NCBI RefSeq assembly: GCF_001894925.1 | Contig: NZ_BCXD01000020.1 | Location: 1-64,000 of the forward strand | Source of the DNA: Rhodococcus rhodnii NBRC 100604 | Lineage (GTDB): Bacteria > Actinomycetota > Actinomycetes > Mycobacteriales > Mycobacteriaceae | DNA length: 64,000 nucleotides | Reading direction: 5' to 3' | Part shown: in pieces, positions 10,401 to 17,797 of the stretch | How positions within the stretch are numbered: the first letter of the stretch is position 1 | How the letters are laid out: each line of letters starts with the position of its first letter | Made by a program: the position numbers and the translations under genes | The notes under the pieces: generated by a model | Told to the model about the DNA's origin: nothing | The model's database searches: none | Seen by the model: only the letters and a program-made list of their open reading frames with translations

Positions 10401-11545
10401 AGACGGCCCACCGCGCAGGCGGCGCGCTGTCGATCGACCATCCCGATCGCGTGCGCATCAGCATCAACGGCGACGCCGTGCTCGCCTTCCCGGGCACGCT
10501 CGCGGACGCCGACGCGACGTCCGACGTCCGCGGTCTCGGTGCGATGCTCTACGCACTCATCACCGCCCGCTGGCCGCTCGACGACCCCGGCACCCCACCC
10601 GGCGGCAAGCCTCCGGCGACGGTCGGCGGGCTTCGCCGCGCGGACCGCGACGCGAGCGGCGCGCTGCTCAGCCCGCGTGCCGTCCGCCCCGAGGTGCCCT
10701 TCGAGATCTCGGCCGTCGCACAGCGCGCGCTCGAGGCCAACGGTGGAATCCGCACCGCGGCAACGGTTGCCCACATCCTCGATCAGGCGACCGTCGTCAA
10801 CGACAAGACCGAACTGATCCCCGCACTGCGGATCGGTCAGCGCGCTCAGGCCACCGAATCGCTCTCGGACCCGGAAGCCGTCGCGCAGCAGAAGAAGAAG
10901 ACGAACCGGATGCTGCTCGTGCTGGGCCTGCTCGGCACCGTCACCGTCATCGTCCTCGTCCTGCTCGCGGTGTGGCTGTCGAACTTCCTGGGCGGCAGCA
11001 ACTCCGACGCCCCGCTCGATCAGCAGGAGTTCGGGCTGACCTCCGAGGCCACCCCGCCCGCCCAGGAGCAGGGCGGCGAACCCGCGCCGCCACCGCCGCC
11101 TGCCGCCACACCCGTCGCCCCCGCCGGCGTCACCGTCTACTCGCCGCAGGGCACACCCGACAGCGCCGCGACGGCCTCGAACGCGATCGACGGCGACCCG
11201 GCCACGCTGTGGAGCACCGACGTGTACTTCCAGCAGTTCCCGGCACTGAAGAACGGCGTCGGCCTCATGGTGTCGCTGCCCGACGCCACCCGCGTCGGCC
11301 AGGTCGCCATCACCTCGCCCAGCCCCGGGACGCAGGTCGAGATCCGGTCGGCTCCGTCGCCCGACGCCCCGCTCGCACAGACCCAGGTCATCGGAACCGC
11401 CAACCTCACGGACGGTGTCACCGACATCGCGATCACCGACGACGCCCCCACCCAGAACGTGCTCGTGTGGATCACCCGCCTGAGCACCGAGGACGGCAAC
11501 AACCAGACCCGCATCGCCGACGTCTCGGTCCGCGCCGCGGGCTGA
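7469..11545 (+). CDS. murJ: Lipid II flippase MurJ with cytoplasmic pseudokinase and extracellular domain
   Basis: 1358 residues. Residues 1-110 are a Pro/Arg-rich cytoplasmic tail; about 114-640 form the multi-TM MurJ/MviN core (RITGFAKQLLLVTTLGAAVA near its start). A disordered Ser/Thr/Pro linker (about 640-855) leads to a protein-kinase-like domain (about 857-1120) that lacks the catalytic signatures: the ATP-binding lysine strand reads EVALTFV, and HRD and DFG motifs are missing. A TM helix lies near 1148-1172 (MLLVLGLLGTVTVIVLVLL) and a discoidin-like extracellular domain about 1225-1358. The mycobacterial protein has this plan; its pseudokinase is phosphorylated by PknB and binds FhaA. 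ATGA overlap with the upstream gene. Confidence 0.95.
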   Translation: MTRNMPPRGHRPGTGRPSGPPERPRENREKVGPLPQEPTSPRRPMPAQRRPAPRRDWDMPYRGPEMRWDDAPTVQFAAVRLPQDPPPVPDSEVTPLDEQPSTGEAPDDDRNSNSRLLASTGSIAFATLVSRITGFAKQLLLVTTLGAAVASAYTVAAQIPNMISEFVLGAVLTAIVVPVLVRAEREDPDRGEAFVRRLFTASLCLLGGAALLATAAAPLLARLFVGSDGQVSTPLTTALIYMLLPAILFYGLSALFTAILNTRQIFKPGAWAPVLNNVVVLVVLAIFWAMPGEISLDPVRMGEPKLLVLGLGVTLGVVVQACSLLPAIRRAGVSLRPLWGFDDRLKQFGGMAVAIVLYVAISQIGFLVATRVSAHYDEAGPVIYNNAWLLLQLPYGVLGVTVLTAIMPRLSRNAAAEDTPAVVDDLSVSTRLTMIALIPIVTFLTIAGPQVGEALYGYGNFGSGDAQRLGLAVSFSAFTLIPYSLVLIHLRVFYAREQAWTPTWIVLGITSVKIVLSMLAPFVARDDQQVVLLLGAANGLGYIAGAVIGGWLLHRSLGNLQMANVGRTVWVVVVASLAGGAASLGFDRLVGLERLTGSLGALGSFTRVALGGILLLIVTFTILLLAKIPEVVSVQVALTRRLRGRRGGDEPDAIDDAAPAEVVAATPPERHHDSFSDAATILLPVVRDTPQPPHHRDVREPHHHGEPPRNVPYPGRDTTAPGQPVPHVRADVTPQAGTDRIDRFEREGVRVSDEDRGSRTGASGTGTADRGPATPSGQSPEAGRPERSDDTGATDTPTTAVPHERADTTSDSGAPTEATPAAPGGTDSAAAESDAPTPPAGAPAPRSTPRGPKLIPGASVAGGRYRLLTPHGGSRGLQYWQALDVKLDREVALTFVDADQRSSATGSEGPQAILSRTLRLGRINSPGLARVLDVVRGSSGGIVVAEWTPGRSLREMADTTPSPIGAARAISALAQAAETAHRAGGALSIDHPDRVRISINGDAVLAFPGTLADADATSDVRGLGAMLYALITARWPLDDPGTPPGGKPPATVGGLRRADRDASGALLSPRAVRPEVPFEISAVAQRALEANGGIRTAATVAHILDQATVVNDKTELIPALRIGQRAQATESLSDPEAVAQQKKKTNRMLLVLGLLGTVTVIVLVLLAVWLSNFLGGSNSDAPLDQQEFGLTSEATPPAQEQGGEPAPPPPPAATPVAPAGVTVYSPQGTPDSAATASNAIDGDPATLWSTDVYFQQFPALKNGVGLMVSLPDATRVGQVAITSPSPGTQVEIRSAPSPDAPLAQTQVIGTANLTDGVTDIAITDDAPTQNVLVWITRLSTEDGNNQTRIADVSVRAAG
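9708..9721 (+). promoter_or_regulatory. Internal Shine-Dalgarno plus GTG inside murJ
   Basis: AAGGAG (9708-9713), five bases, then GTG (9719-9721), in frame with murJ at codon 751. Initiation here would give a separate protein of about 608 residues comprising linker, pseudokinase, TM helix and extracellular domain without the flippase core. Spacing is ideal, but such matches do arise by chance in Glu/Gly-rich coding DNA. Confidence 0.3.
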
Positions 11546-11601
11546 CCGGGCCGTCTCGCCGCACCGCGAGGTCGACGGCGGCGCCGCGCCGCACGGTGGG
11601 C

Positions 11602-11607
11602 TACGAT
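11602..11607 (+). promoter_or_regulatory. -10 element suggesting leaderless sigM
   Basis: TACGAT ends 7 bases before the GTG at 11615 and no Shine-Dalgarno sequence is present, so a leaderless sigM transcript is plausible. The region 11546-11614 separates sigM from murJ and holds nothing else visible. Confidence 0.4.
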
Positions 11608-11614
11608 CCGCGGC

Positions 11615-12366
11615 GTGGCGAGCGAGCGGGGGGAGACCGCACCGACGTCGCCGGTCGAGCCCCTCGCCGACCCGGCCGACGACGTACTGCTGCGCGCCCA
11701 CCTCGCGGGAGACCCGGATGCCTTCGGGCAGTTGTTCCTTCGACATCGCAATCACCTCTGGCACGTCGCGCTCCGCACGAGCTACAACCCCGACGACGCC
11801 GCCGAGTGCCTCCAGGACGCGATGCTCTCCGCGTGCCGGTCCGCGGCCTCGTTCCGCGGCGACTGCTCGATCCGGACCTGGCTGCATCGCATCGTCGTCA
11901 ACTCGTGCCTCGACCGCATCCGCCGCAACAAGGCGCGCCCCGTCGCCGCCGTCCCCCTGGACGACGTCGTCGTTCCTGTGCTCCGAGATCACATGTCCGA
12001 CACCGAGCTTCGGATCGCGTCGAGCACGCGCTTGCGGAACTGCCGCCCGAGCAGCGTGCCGCGATCGTCGCCGTCGACCTCGAAGGGTTCTCGACGAGCG
12101 AGGCTGCCGCACGCCTCGGCGTCCCGGAGGGCACCATCAAGAGCCGGTGCGCGCGCGGACGCAAGCGACTCGTGGTGTCGCTCGGCCACCTCCGCGGCGA
12201 CGAGACCGAGCCCCCGCCGCAACGAGAACCCGAACGTACGACGCGGGAACCGGCACGGGGCCTGCTGCGTCGAACCAAGAGAGTGCAGCCGCACGACGAG
12301 CGCCGCGCTCCCCGGACCGCCACACACGGACCCGGGACGCCCGAGCCGGGAAGGGGAACGCGATGA
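11615..12366 (+). pseudogene. sigM: Sigma factor SigM gene with an apparent one-base frameshift
   Basis: Sigma region 2 (AFGQLFLRHRNHLWHVALRT, DDAAECLQDAMLSACRSAAS, WLHRIVVNSCLDRIRRNKAR) is read in frame from GTG 11615. At codon 134 (ATC, 12014-12016) the family similarity moves to another frame: region 4 (VEHALAELPPEQRAAIVAVD, EGFSTSEAAARLGVPEGTIK, SRCARGRKRL) is read from 12019 and ends at the TGA 12364-12366, overlapping the rsmA ATG. Comparison with the mycobacterial SigM layout predicts exactly one residue between the Ile and Val, so one base is missing near 12017. As written, no functional sigma factor is made. A sequencing error is the main alternative, since the downstream frame and the rsmA coupling are intact. 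Confidence 0.85.
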
Positions 12367-13043
12367 CACCGCCACCACGCGACCGACCCGAGCCGCACGA
12401 GTCCGATCAGCACGAGCCCGGCCCCACCGAGCAGCAGATCGATGCCCTGCGCGCCGAACTCCGGCGGATCGGCGAGGACGAGTCGGCACAGACGCCGATC
12501 CCGTTTCACGTGGAACACGACATCCTCGCGGCGCTGGCAGCCGAGCGGGCCGTCGCACACACCGAGACCCCCGACACCGACAGCACGGTCACACCACTGC
12601 GCCGCCGCCGGAGGTTCGCCACCGCCGCGTCCGCCCTCGCCGCGGCGGCAGCAGTCGCGATCGGACTCGTCATGGTCGTCTCGGTCCGCGGCGGCGTCCA
12701 GGACGGGGGAGAGGGGTCCGCGATCCTCGCCGATCCTCACCCGGGCACGAACGCACCCACCGAACTGCCCGACGACCCACCCGTCGCACTGTTCGCAACG
12801 CTGGCCGGTACCTCCGACCCCGGCCCGTTCGCCGACCCCGCGGTGCTGCGAGCGTGCCTCGCCGCGAGCGACGTCGCCCCCGACACTCCCGTCCTCGGAT
12901 CGCAGCGCGTGCGCTTCCGCGGCACCGACGCCGTCGCGCTGCTCACTCCCGGCCCCACGCCCGGCGCTCTGACCGCGCTCGTCGTCGACACGCTGTGTTC
13001 TTCGGATCACGCCGGGGTCCTGTGGCGGCAGGACATCGGCTGA
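12363..13043 (+). CDS. rsmA: Anti-sigma-M factor RsmA
   Basis: 226 residues; the ATG at 12363 overlaps the sigM stop. An N-terminal cytoplasmic region of about 85 residues ([36 protein letters not shown]) would bind SigM. One TM helix follows the basic stretch [11 protein letters not shown] ([20 protein letters not shown]), with an extracytoplasmic C-terminal domain of about 110 residues. Position matches Rv3912, the anti-SigM factor. The PFHVEH codons contain a parS-like 14-mer. If the sigM frameshift is real this protein has lost its partner, yet its own frame is undamaged. Confidence 0.85.
   Translation: MTPPPRDRPEPHESDQHEPGPTEQQIDALRAELRRIGEDESAQTPIPFHVEHDILAALAAERAVAHTETPDTDSTVTPLRRRRRFATAASALAAAAAVAIGLVMVVSVRGGVQDGGEGSAILADPHPGTNAPTELPDDPPVALFATLAGTSDPGPFADPAVLRACLAASDVAPDTPVLGSQRVRFRGTDAVALLTPGPTPGALTALVVDTLCSSDHAGVLWRQDIG
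12503..12516. promoter_or_regulatory. parS-like site (one mismatch) in rsmA
   Basis: GTTTCACGTGGAAC matches the parS core GTTTCACGTGAAAC at 13 of 14 positions. It lies within rsmA codons. The same variant occurs at 19483 (reverse orientation) and 51477. Whether ParB uses it is unknown. Confidence 0.4.
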
Positions 13044-13058
13044 CTGGCCGGTCCGCCG

Positions 13059-13085
13059 GGAACAAACACCCCTTACCCTGGTGTT
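13059..13085 (+). promoter_or_regulatory. SigH/SigR-type promoter of trxB-trxC
   Basis: GGAACA (13059-13064), 18 bases, then GTT (13083-13085) fits the SigH/SigR consensus GGAAY-n18-GTT used by actinobacterial disulfide-stress sigma factors. It lies about 107 bases upstream of the trxB ATG. Mycobacterial trxB2-trxC is a known SigH target, so thiol-stress induction of this pair is expected. Confidence 0.65.
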
Positions 13086-13191
13086 GACGACCCACGACAG
13101 GTGGTGCCGCGCACCGCCCCATCGGACACTCCGACGAGGCGTTCGTGCGAAGCACACTCCACCGACGAACACTGTAAGGGGACCTTCTTCG

Positions 13192-14190
13192 ATGACCACG
13201 CCATCGCCGATCCACGACCTCATCATCGTCGGATCCGGACCCGCGGGGTACACCGCAGGTGTCTACTCGGCCCGTGCCGAGCTGAAGCCGCTGCTGTTCG
13301 AGGGCACCCAGTTCGGCGGGTCGCTCATGACGACGACCGAGGTCGAGAACTTCCCCGGATTCCGCGAGGGCATCATGGGCCCGGACCTCATGGACGAGAT
13401 GCGCGAGCAGGCCAAGCGGTTCGGCGCCGACATCCGCACCGAGGACGTCGAGGAACTCGACCTCGCGGGTGACGTCAAGAAGGTCGTCGCCGGCGGCGAG
13501 ACGTACTACGCCGACGCCGTCGTCCTCGCGATGGGCAGCGCCCCGCGCTACCTGAGCATCCCCGGCGAGGAGACGCTCCTCGGCCGCGGCGTCAGCGCGT
13601 GTGCCACGTGCGACGGCTTCTTCTTCAAGGACCAGGACATCGCCGTCATCGGTGGCGGCGACTCCGCGATGGAGGAAGCGACCTTCCTCACCAAGTTCGC
13701 GCGCAGCGTCACGATCGTGCACCGCCGTGACGAGTTCCGCGCATCGCGCATCATGCTCGAGCGCGCGAAGGCGAACGAGAAGATCCGCATCCTCACCGAC
13801 ACTGCTCCGATCGAGGTCCTCGGCGAGACCGCGATGACCGGTCTGCGCGTCCGCAACACCGTCACGGGGGAGGAGTCGACGCTCGACGTCACCGGCATGT
13901 TCGTCGCGATCGGCCACGATCCCCGCAGCGAGCTCGTGCGCGGCCAGGTCGAACTCGACGACGAGGGCTACGTCATCGTCACCCACCCGACAACCGCGAC
14001 CTCGATCCCCGGCGTCTTCGCCGCAGGCGACCTCGTCGACCATCGATACCGCCAGGCGATCACCGCGTCGGGCACCGGATGCTCGGCCGCCATCGACGCC
14101 GAGCGGTGGCTCGCCGACCGCGGCGACATCTCGCCCAACACCGTCGAGGCCGCCGGCGAGCCCGTCGACGCCGCCGCAGCCACTGCCTGA
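13192..14190 (+). CDS. trxB: Thioredoxin reductase
   Basis: The flavoprotein transfers electrons from NADPH to thioredoxin in the cytoplasm. 332 residues from the ATG at 13192, about 10 bases after AAGGGG. The FAD site [16 protein letters not shown] is near residue 13, the redox-active pair Cys137/Cys140 is in [10 protein letters not shown], the NADPH site is [10 protein letters not shown], and the C-terminal FAD motif is [16 protein letters not shown]. All key residues are present. The open frame extends upstream to 13081 but lacks family similarity there. It is followed after 25 bases by thioredoxin, as in Rv3913-Rv3914. Confidence 0.97.
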   Translation: MTTPSPIHDLIIVGSGPAGYTAGVYSARAELKPLLFEGTQFGGSLMTTTEVENFPGFREGIMGPDLMDEMREQAKRFGADIRTEDVEELDLAGDVKKVVAGGETYYADAVVLAMGSAPRYLSIPGEETLLGRGVSACATCDGFFFKDQDIAVIGGGDSAMEEATFLTKFARSVTIVHRRDEFRASRIMLERAKANEKIRILTDTAPIEVLGETAMTGLRVRNTVTGEESTLDVTGMFVAIGHDPRSELVRGQVELDDEGYVIVTHPTTATSIPGVFAAGDLVDHRYRQAITASGTGCSAAIDAERWLADRGDISPNTVEAAGEPVDAAAATA

Positions 14191-14215
14191 CCCCCGCACA
14201 TCCACAGGAGGATTC

Positions 14216-14539
14216 GTGTCGAACACCGTCAAGATCACGGACGCATCGTTCAAGGACGACGTACTCGCGAGCGACAAGCCCGTTCTCGTCGACTTCTGGG
14301 CGACGTGGTGCGGCCCGTGCAAGATGATCGCCCCGGTACTCGAAGAGATCGCGGGTGAGCACTCCGAGAAACTGACGGTCGCGAAGCTCGACATCGACGA
14401 GAACCCCGAAGCCGCACGGGAGTTCCAGGTGATGTCGATTCCGACGCTGATCCTCTTCAAGGACGGCAAGCCGATCAACACCGTCGTCGGCACCAAAGGC
14501 AAGGCAGCACTGCTGAAGGAACTGTCCGAAGTACTCTGA
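14216..14539 (+). CDS. trxC: Thioredoxin
   Basis: 107 residues from GTG, five bases after a strong AGGAGG. The protein has the classical thioredoxin fold with active site WCGPC (Trp31, Cys32, Cys35) preceded by PVLVDFWATWCGPC and the conserved cis-proline region MSIPTLILFKDG. It reduces protein disulfides using electrons from the TrxB encoded just upstream. Same place as Rv3914 (trxC) of M. tuberculosis. The gene is followed by a strong hairpin at 14651-14692. Confidence 0.97.
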   Translation: MSNTVKITDASFKDDVLASDKPVLVDFWATWCGPCKMIAPVLEEIAGEHSEKLTVAKLDIDENPEAAREFQVMSIPTLILFKDGKPINTVVGTKGKAALLKELSEVL

Positions 14540-14650
14540 TCGACACGATCGAGTCCTCTGACCGATCCGTCGGAGTTGCCGAACACCTGCCTCATCCGTG
14601 ATGCAGCGGTGACCCCGAGAACCACATAGACGGTCGACGCATGACAGAAT

Positions 14651-14692
14651 CGATCGATGTGCCTGGGGCCCGGCGCCCCGGCACATCGATCG
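14651..14692 (+). terminator. Long hairpin downstream of trxC
   Basis: CGATCGATGTGCC (14651-14663) and GGCACATCGATCG (14680-14692) are perfect 13-base arms, with a further GGGGC/GCCCC helix inside, followed by TTTCGTGT. It probably terminates trxB-trxC. The T-tract is short, as is common in high-GC actinobacteria. The remainder of 14540-14769 contains no other visible feature. Confidence 0.7.
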
Positions 14693-14769
14693 TTTCGTGT
14701 GGATCGTCCAGCAGTAATCCGCGCGGTGGGAGCACGTTTCACCACCGCCGACATCTGGAGGCTTCGAGT

Positions 14770-15954
14770 ATGCACCGACTCCGTCACGGTGATCACGGCC
14801 CGGCCGTCGCCGAGATCCGGAGCTCGCTCGTCTCGCTCGGGTTCGTCGAATCCCATGGCGGCGACCTCGCGGTCGGCGCCCCGTCCTGGAACGACACCGG
14901 CCATCTCTTCGACGCCGCGCTCGACAGCGCCGTCCGCGCCTTCCAGCAGCAGCGCGGCCTGCTCGTCGACGGCGTCGTCGGGCCCACGACGTACCGGTCG
15001 TTGCGCGAGGCGTCGTTCCGCCTCGGTGCGCGGACCCTCTCGTACCAGCTGTCCGCACCGCTGTTCGGCGACGACATCGCGACGCTCCAGACCCGGCTGC
15101 AGGACCTCGGGTTCTACGTCGGCCGCGTCGACGGGTACTTCGGCCCGCAGACCCACGAGTCGCTCTCGTCGTTCCAGCGTGAGACGGGCATCAACGCCGA
15201 CGGCATCTGCGGCCCCGCGACCCTGCGGGCGCTCGATCTGCTCGGCACGCGCGTGACGGGTGGATCGCCGCACGCGATCTCCGAGCAGGAGCTCGTCCGC
15301 CGCTCCGGCCCGCAGCTCAGCGGCAAGCGCATCCTCATCGATCCCGGTCTCGGTGGAGGAGACTCCGGCGTCGTGCTCCGCACCGAGCAGGGCGAGACGA
15401 CCGAGGCCGACATCCTGTGGGATCTCGCCGCACGGCTCGAGGGCCGCATGGCCGCGACCGGCATGGAGACCTTCCTGTCGCGTCCCCGGCACGCGAATCC
15501 CTCGGAGTCCGAGCGCGCTGCCCGCGCGAACGCCTTCGACGCCGACGTCATGATCTCGCTGCGGTGCGACACGAACGACAGTCCCGCCGCGAACGGCGTC
15601 TCGTGCTTCCACTTCGGCAACTCGCACGGTTCCACGTCGACCATCGGTCAGGCACTCAGCGGCCTGATCCAGCGTGAGATCGTCGCCCGCACGACGCTCC
15701 TCGACTGCCGCACTCACGGCCGGACCTGGGATCTGCTGCGGCTGACCCAGATGCCGACGGTGCAGGTCTATCTCGGCTACCTGACCAACACCAAGGACAT
15801 CTCGATCCTCACCGATCCGCGGATGCGCGACGTCATCGCCGAGGCGATCCTCGTCTCCGTGAAGCGGCTGTATCTGCTCGGACAGGACGATCAGCCGACG
15901 GGCACCTACTCGTTCGCCGAGCTGCTCGCACAGGAACTCTCCGCAGCCGAATAG
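14770..15954 (+). CDS. cwlM: CwlM, catalytically degenerate amidase_3-family regulator
   Basis: 394 residues from the ATG at 14770 (TGGAGG eight bases before). Two peptidoglycan-binding repeats (DSAVRAFQQQRGLLVDGVVG and THESLSSFQRETGINADGIC) precede an N-acetylmuramoyl-L-alanine amidase fold. Zinc ligands are lost: the usual DPGHGG reads DPGLGG, the SxHxN position reads SLRCDTN, and the catalytic Glu position near VYLGYLTN holds Tyr. There is no signal peptide. This fits the cytoplasmic mycobacterial CwlM (Rv3915), a PknB substrate that activates MurA rather than cutting peptidoglycan. Conservation of the phosphosite was not checked. It is convergent with the GNAT-like gene. Confidence 0.93.
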   Translation: MHRLRHGDHGPAVAEIRSSLVSLGFVESHGGDLAVGAPSWNDTGHLFDAALDSAVRAFQQQRGLLVDGVVGPTTYRSLREASFRLGARTLSYQLSAPLFGDDIATLQTRLQDLGFYVGRVDGYFGPQTHESLSSFQRETGINADGICGPATLRALDLLGTRVTGGSPHAISEQELVRRSGPQLSGKRILIDPGLGGGDSGVVLRTEQGETTEADILWDLAARLEGRMAATGMETFLSRPRHANPSESERAARANAFDADVMISLRCDTNDSPAANGVSCFHFGNSHGSTSTIGQALSGLIQREIVARTTLLDCRTHGRTWDLLRLTQMPTVQVYLGYLTNTKDISILTDPRMRDVIAEAILVSVKRLYLLGQDDQPTGTYSFAELLAQELSAAE

Positions 15955-15984
15955 GCTCCGCTCCGCTCGTCGGTCGTCCCGCGC

Positions 15985-16659
15985 TCAGCGCAGGGCGGCC
16001 GACGTCGTCTGGTCCCCGGTGATCATCTCGAGGGCGGCCGACTGCAGCAGCTGATCGAGCGCCGCCTCGACGTCCGTCTTCCACTCGTGGTCACGATCGA
16101 GTTCGAGGCGGAACCGCGGGTATCGCGCATGGGGCGCGACGAGCTCGAACCCGAACTCCTCGAGGAAGCCGGCGTCGATCATGCAGTACTCGTCGCCGCA
16201 GGGGGTCTTCGTCACGCGCGACGGGCCCGAGACGCCGTCGCGCCGGATACCGAACGCTTCGACCGCGCGCACTCCACGGCGGACCAGATCGGTGACGACG
16301 GCGCGCACGAGATCCGTCGCCATGTCGAACTCGGTCGCGAGCGGCTCGAGCCGGATGCTCGTGAGGAGCACGGCGTCGCTCCCGACAGGGGAGGTGGGGA
16401 ACGACGCGGCACGGGGGACCGTCCGGGGCGGCGCGTACAACGCGCTGCCCGCCGGACGGCCACCCACCGTCGCGAGCTGTCCGCACGTTCCCCATTCCAG
16501 GAGAACCATCGACAGCCACGCTTCCTTCTCGAACTCCGGGTCGAGGAGATTCGCGGCGTCGGCAGTCCCGGGATCCATCTCCCAGAACACGCACTTGCGG
16601 GTGTGCCGCGGAAGCTTCTCGACGCTGTCGAGGGTGAGCGGTTCGATCACGACGGACAC
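15985..16659 (-). CDS. GNAT-like acetyltransferase (Rv3916c family)
   Basis: 224 residues from GTG at 16659. The segment MVLLEWGTCGQLATVGGRPA followed by the strand around VLLTSIRLEP suggests a GNAT fold, with DMATDLVRAVVTDLVRRGVR resembling the CoA-binding helix; GFLEEFGFELVAPHARYPRF resembles the last GNAT strands. Position between cwlM and parB is that of Rv3916c, a conserved protein of unknown substrate. Both neighbours (cell-wall regulator and partition protein) are highly conserved here, hinting at a housekeeping role, but nothing in the sequence names one. Confidence 0.75.
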   Translation of the reverse strand: MSVVIEPLTLDSVEKLPRHTRKCVFWEMDPGTADAANLLDPEFEKEAWLSMVLLEWGTCGQLATVGGRPAGSALYAPPRTVPRAASFPTSPVGSDAVLLTSIRLEPLATEFDMATDLVRAVVTDLVRRGVRAVEAFGIRRDGVSGPSRVTKTPCGDEYCMIDAGFLEEFGFELVAPHARYPRFRLELDRDHEWKTDVEAALDQLLQSAALEMITGDQTTSAALR

Positions 16660-16708
16660 CGGTGTCCTCCCGCGGCCGGAACGTGTGGAGCCATGATCGA
16701 TTCCGTAC

Positions 16709-17797
16709 TCAGGACTCGCCCTTGCCGGTCTCCATCATCTGCACGATGCGCTGGAGATCGTCGACGGAACCGAACTCGACGACGATCTTGCCCTTGCGCT
16801 TGCCGAGGCTGACCGTCACTCGGGTGTCGAAGGAGTCGGACAGGCGTTCCGCGACGTCCTGCAGGCCAGGCATCTGGATGGGCTTGCGGCGCGGGGGAGT
16901 GGGGTCGGTGGCGTCGCCGCGATTGGCGAGCGTGACCGCCTCCTCGGTGGCGCGGACCGACATCCCCTCGGCAACGATGCGCGCGGCCATGACCTCCTGC
17001 GCGTCCGCCCCGGCGTCGAGCGCCAGCAGTGCTCGGGCGTGGCCGGCGGAGAGCACTCCCGCAGCGACCCGCCGTTGCACCGGGACCGGGAGCTTGAGCA
17101 GCCGGATCATGTTGGTGATGACGGAGCGCGAGCGTCCCAACCGCGTCGCGAGTTCCTCGTGGGTGACCTCGAACTCTTCGAGCAACTGCTGATACGCCGC
17201 GGCCTCTTCGAGCGGGTTCAGCTGCACGCGATGGATGTTCTCGAGGAGCGCGTCGCGGAGCAGATCGCCGTCGTCCGTCTGCCGGACGATCGCGGGGATC
17301 TTCTCGAGGCCCGCTTCCTTGCTCGCACGCCAGCGCCGCTCGCCCATGATGAGCTGATAGCGGCCGTCCTCGATCGTCCGCACGACGATCGGCTGCATGA
17401 GCCCGAACTCGCGGATCGAATGGATCAGTTCGGCGAGCGCTTCGTCGTCGAACACCTGCCGCGGCTGCTTCGGATTGCGCTCGATGTCGCCGAGCGGAAT
17501 CTCACGGTAGACGGCGCCGGGATCGACGAGCTGCTCGGCGCCGGACTCGGCGGCGGTCGCGTCGTCGTTGTTTCCCGTGAAACCGTCCTTCGTGTTTCCC
17601 GTGAAACCGGCGGCGGTCGTCTCCTGCTCCGTCGTCTCGGCGTCCTGCTTCGGCTGCGCTGGGGTTGCGACCGCGGTCGACGCCGAGCCGATCACGACGT
17701 CGGCCGCCGCGTTCCCGAGCCCGGGCCCTGCTGCGGGTCCGGTCGGAATCAGCGCGGCGAGTCCCCGCCCGAGTCCACCTCTACGTGTCTGGCTCAT
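16709..17797 (-). CDS. parB: Chromosome partition protein ParB
   Basis: 362 residues from the ATG at 17797 ([18 protein letters not shown] is the typical ParB N-terminus that stimulates ParA). A disordered linker of about 80 residues contains a duplicated GFTGN motif encoded by parS-like DNA. The CTP-binding ParB/Srx domain starts at [17 protein letters not shown] and includes [20 protein letters not shown]; the HTH that binds parS is [20 protein letters not shown]; the C-terminal dimerisation domain ends [20 protein letters not shown]. It loads on parS as a clamp and segregates the origin. The start overlaps the parA stop (ATGA). Confidence 0.96.
   Translation of the reverse strand: MSQTRRGGLGRGLAALIPTGPAAGPGLGNAAADVVIGSASTAVATPAQPKQDAETTEQETTAAGFTGNTKDGFTGNNDDATAAESGAEQLVDPGAVYREIPLGDIERNPKQPRQVFDDEALAELIHSIREFGLMQPIVVRTIEDGRYQLIMGERRWRASKEAGLEKIPAIVRQTDDGDLLRDALLENIHRVQLNPLEEAAAYQQLLEEFEVTHEELATRLGRSRSVITNMIRLLKLPVPVQRRVAAGVLSAGHARALLALDAGADAQEVMAARIVAEGMSVRATEEAVTLANRGDATDPTPPRRKPIQMPGLQDVAERLSDSFDTRVTVSLGKRKGKIVVEFGSVDDLQRIVQMMETGKGES
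17570..17583. promoter_or_regulatory. parS-like variant inside parB (copy 1)
   Basis: GTTTCCCGTGAAAC differs from the parS core at one central position. An identical 14-mer lies 24 bases on, at 17594. It is encoded within the disordered linker of ParB. A central mismatch would be expected to weaken ParB binding. Confidence 0.3.
17594..17607. promoter_or_regulatory. parS-like variant inside parB (copy 2)
   Basis: Second copy of GTTTCCCGTGAAAC; together with the 17570 copy it forms a 24-base tandem spacing. A third copy of the same variant is at 62146 in nuoI. Confidence 0.3.

Noticed and set aside
11615-13087. A 490-codon continuation of the sigM frame
   Set aside because: After codon 134 it leaves the sigma family and is a shadow of region 4 and rsmA; best explained by a frameshift.
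12943-15717. A 924-codon open frame on the minus strand
   Set aside because: Antisense to trxB, trxC and cwlM, which all have clear motifs; low-complexity Arg/Asp/Glu translation.
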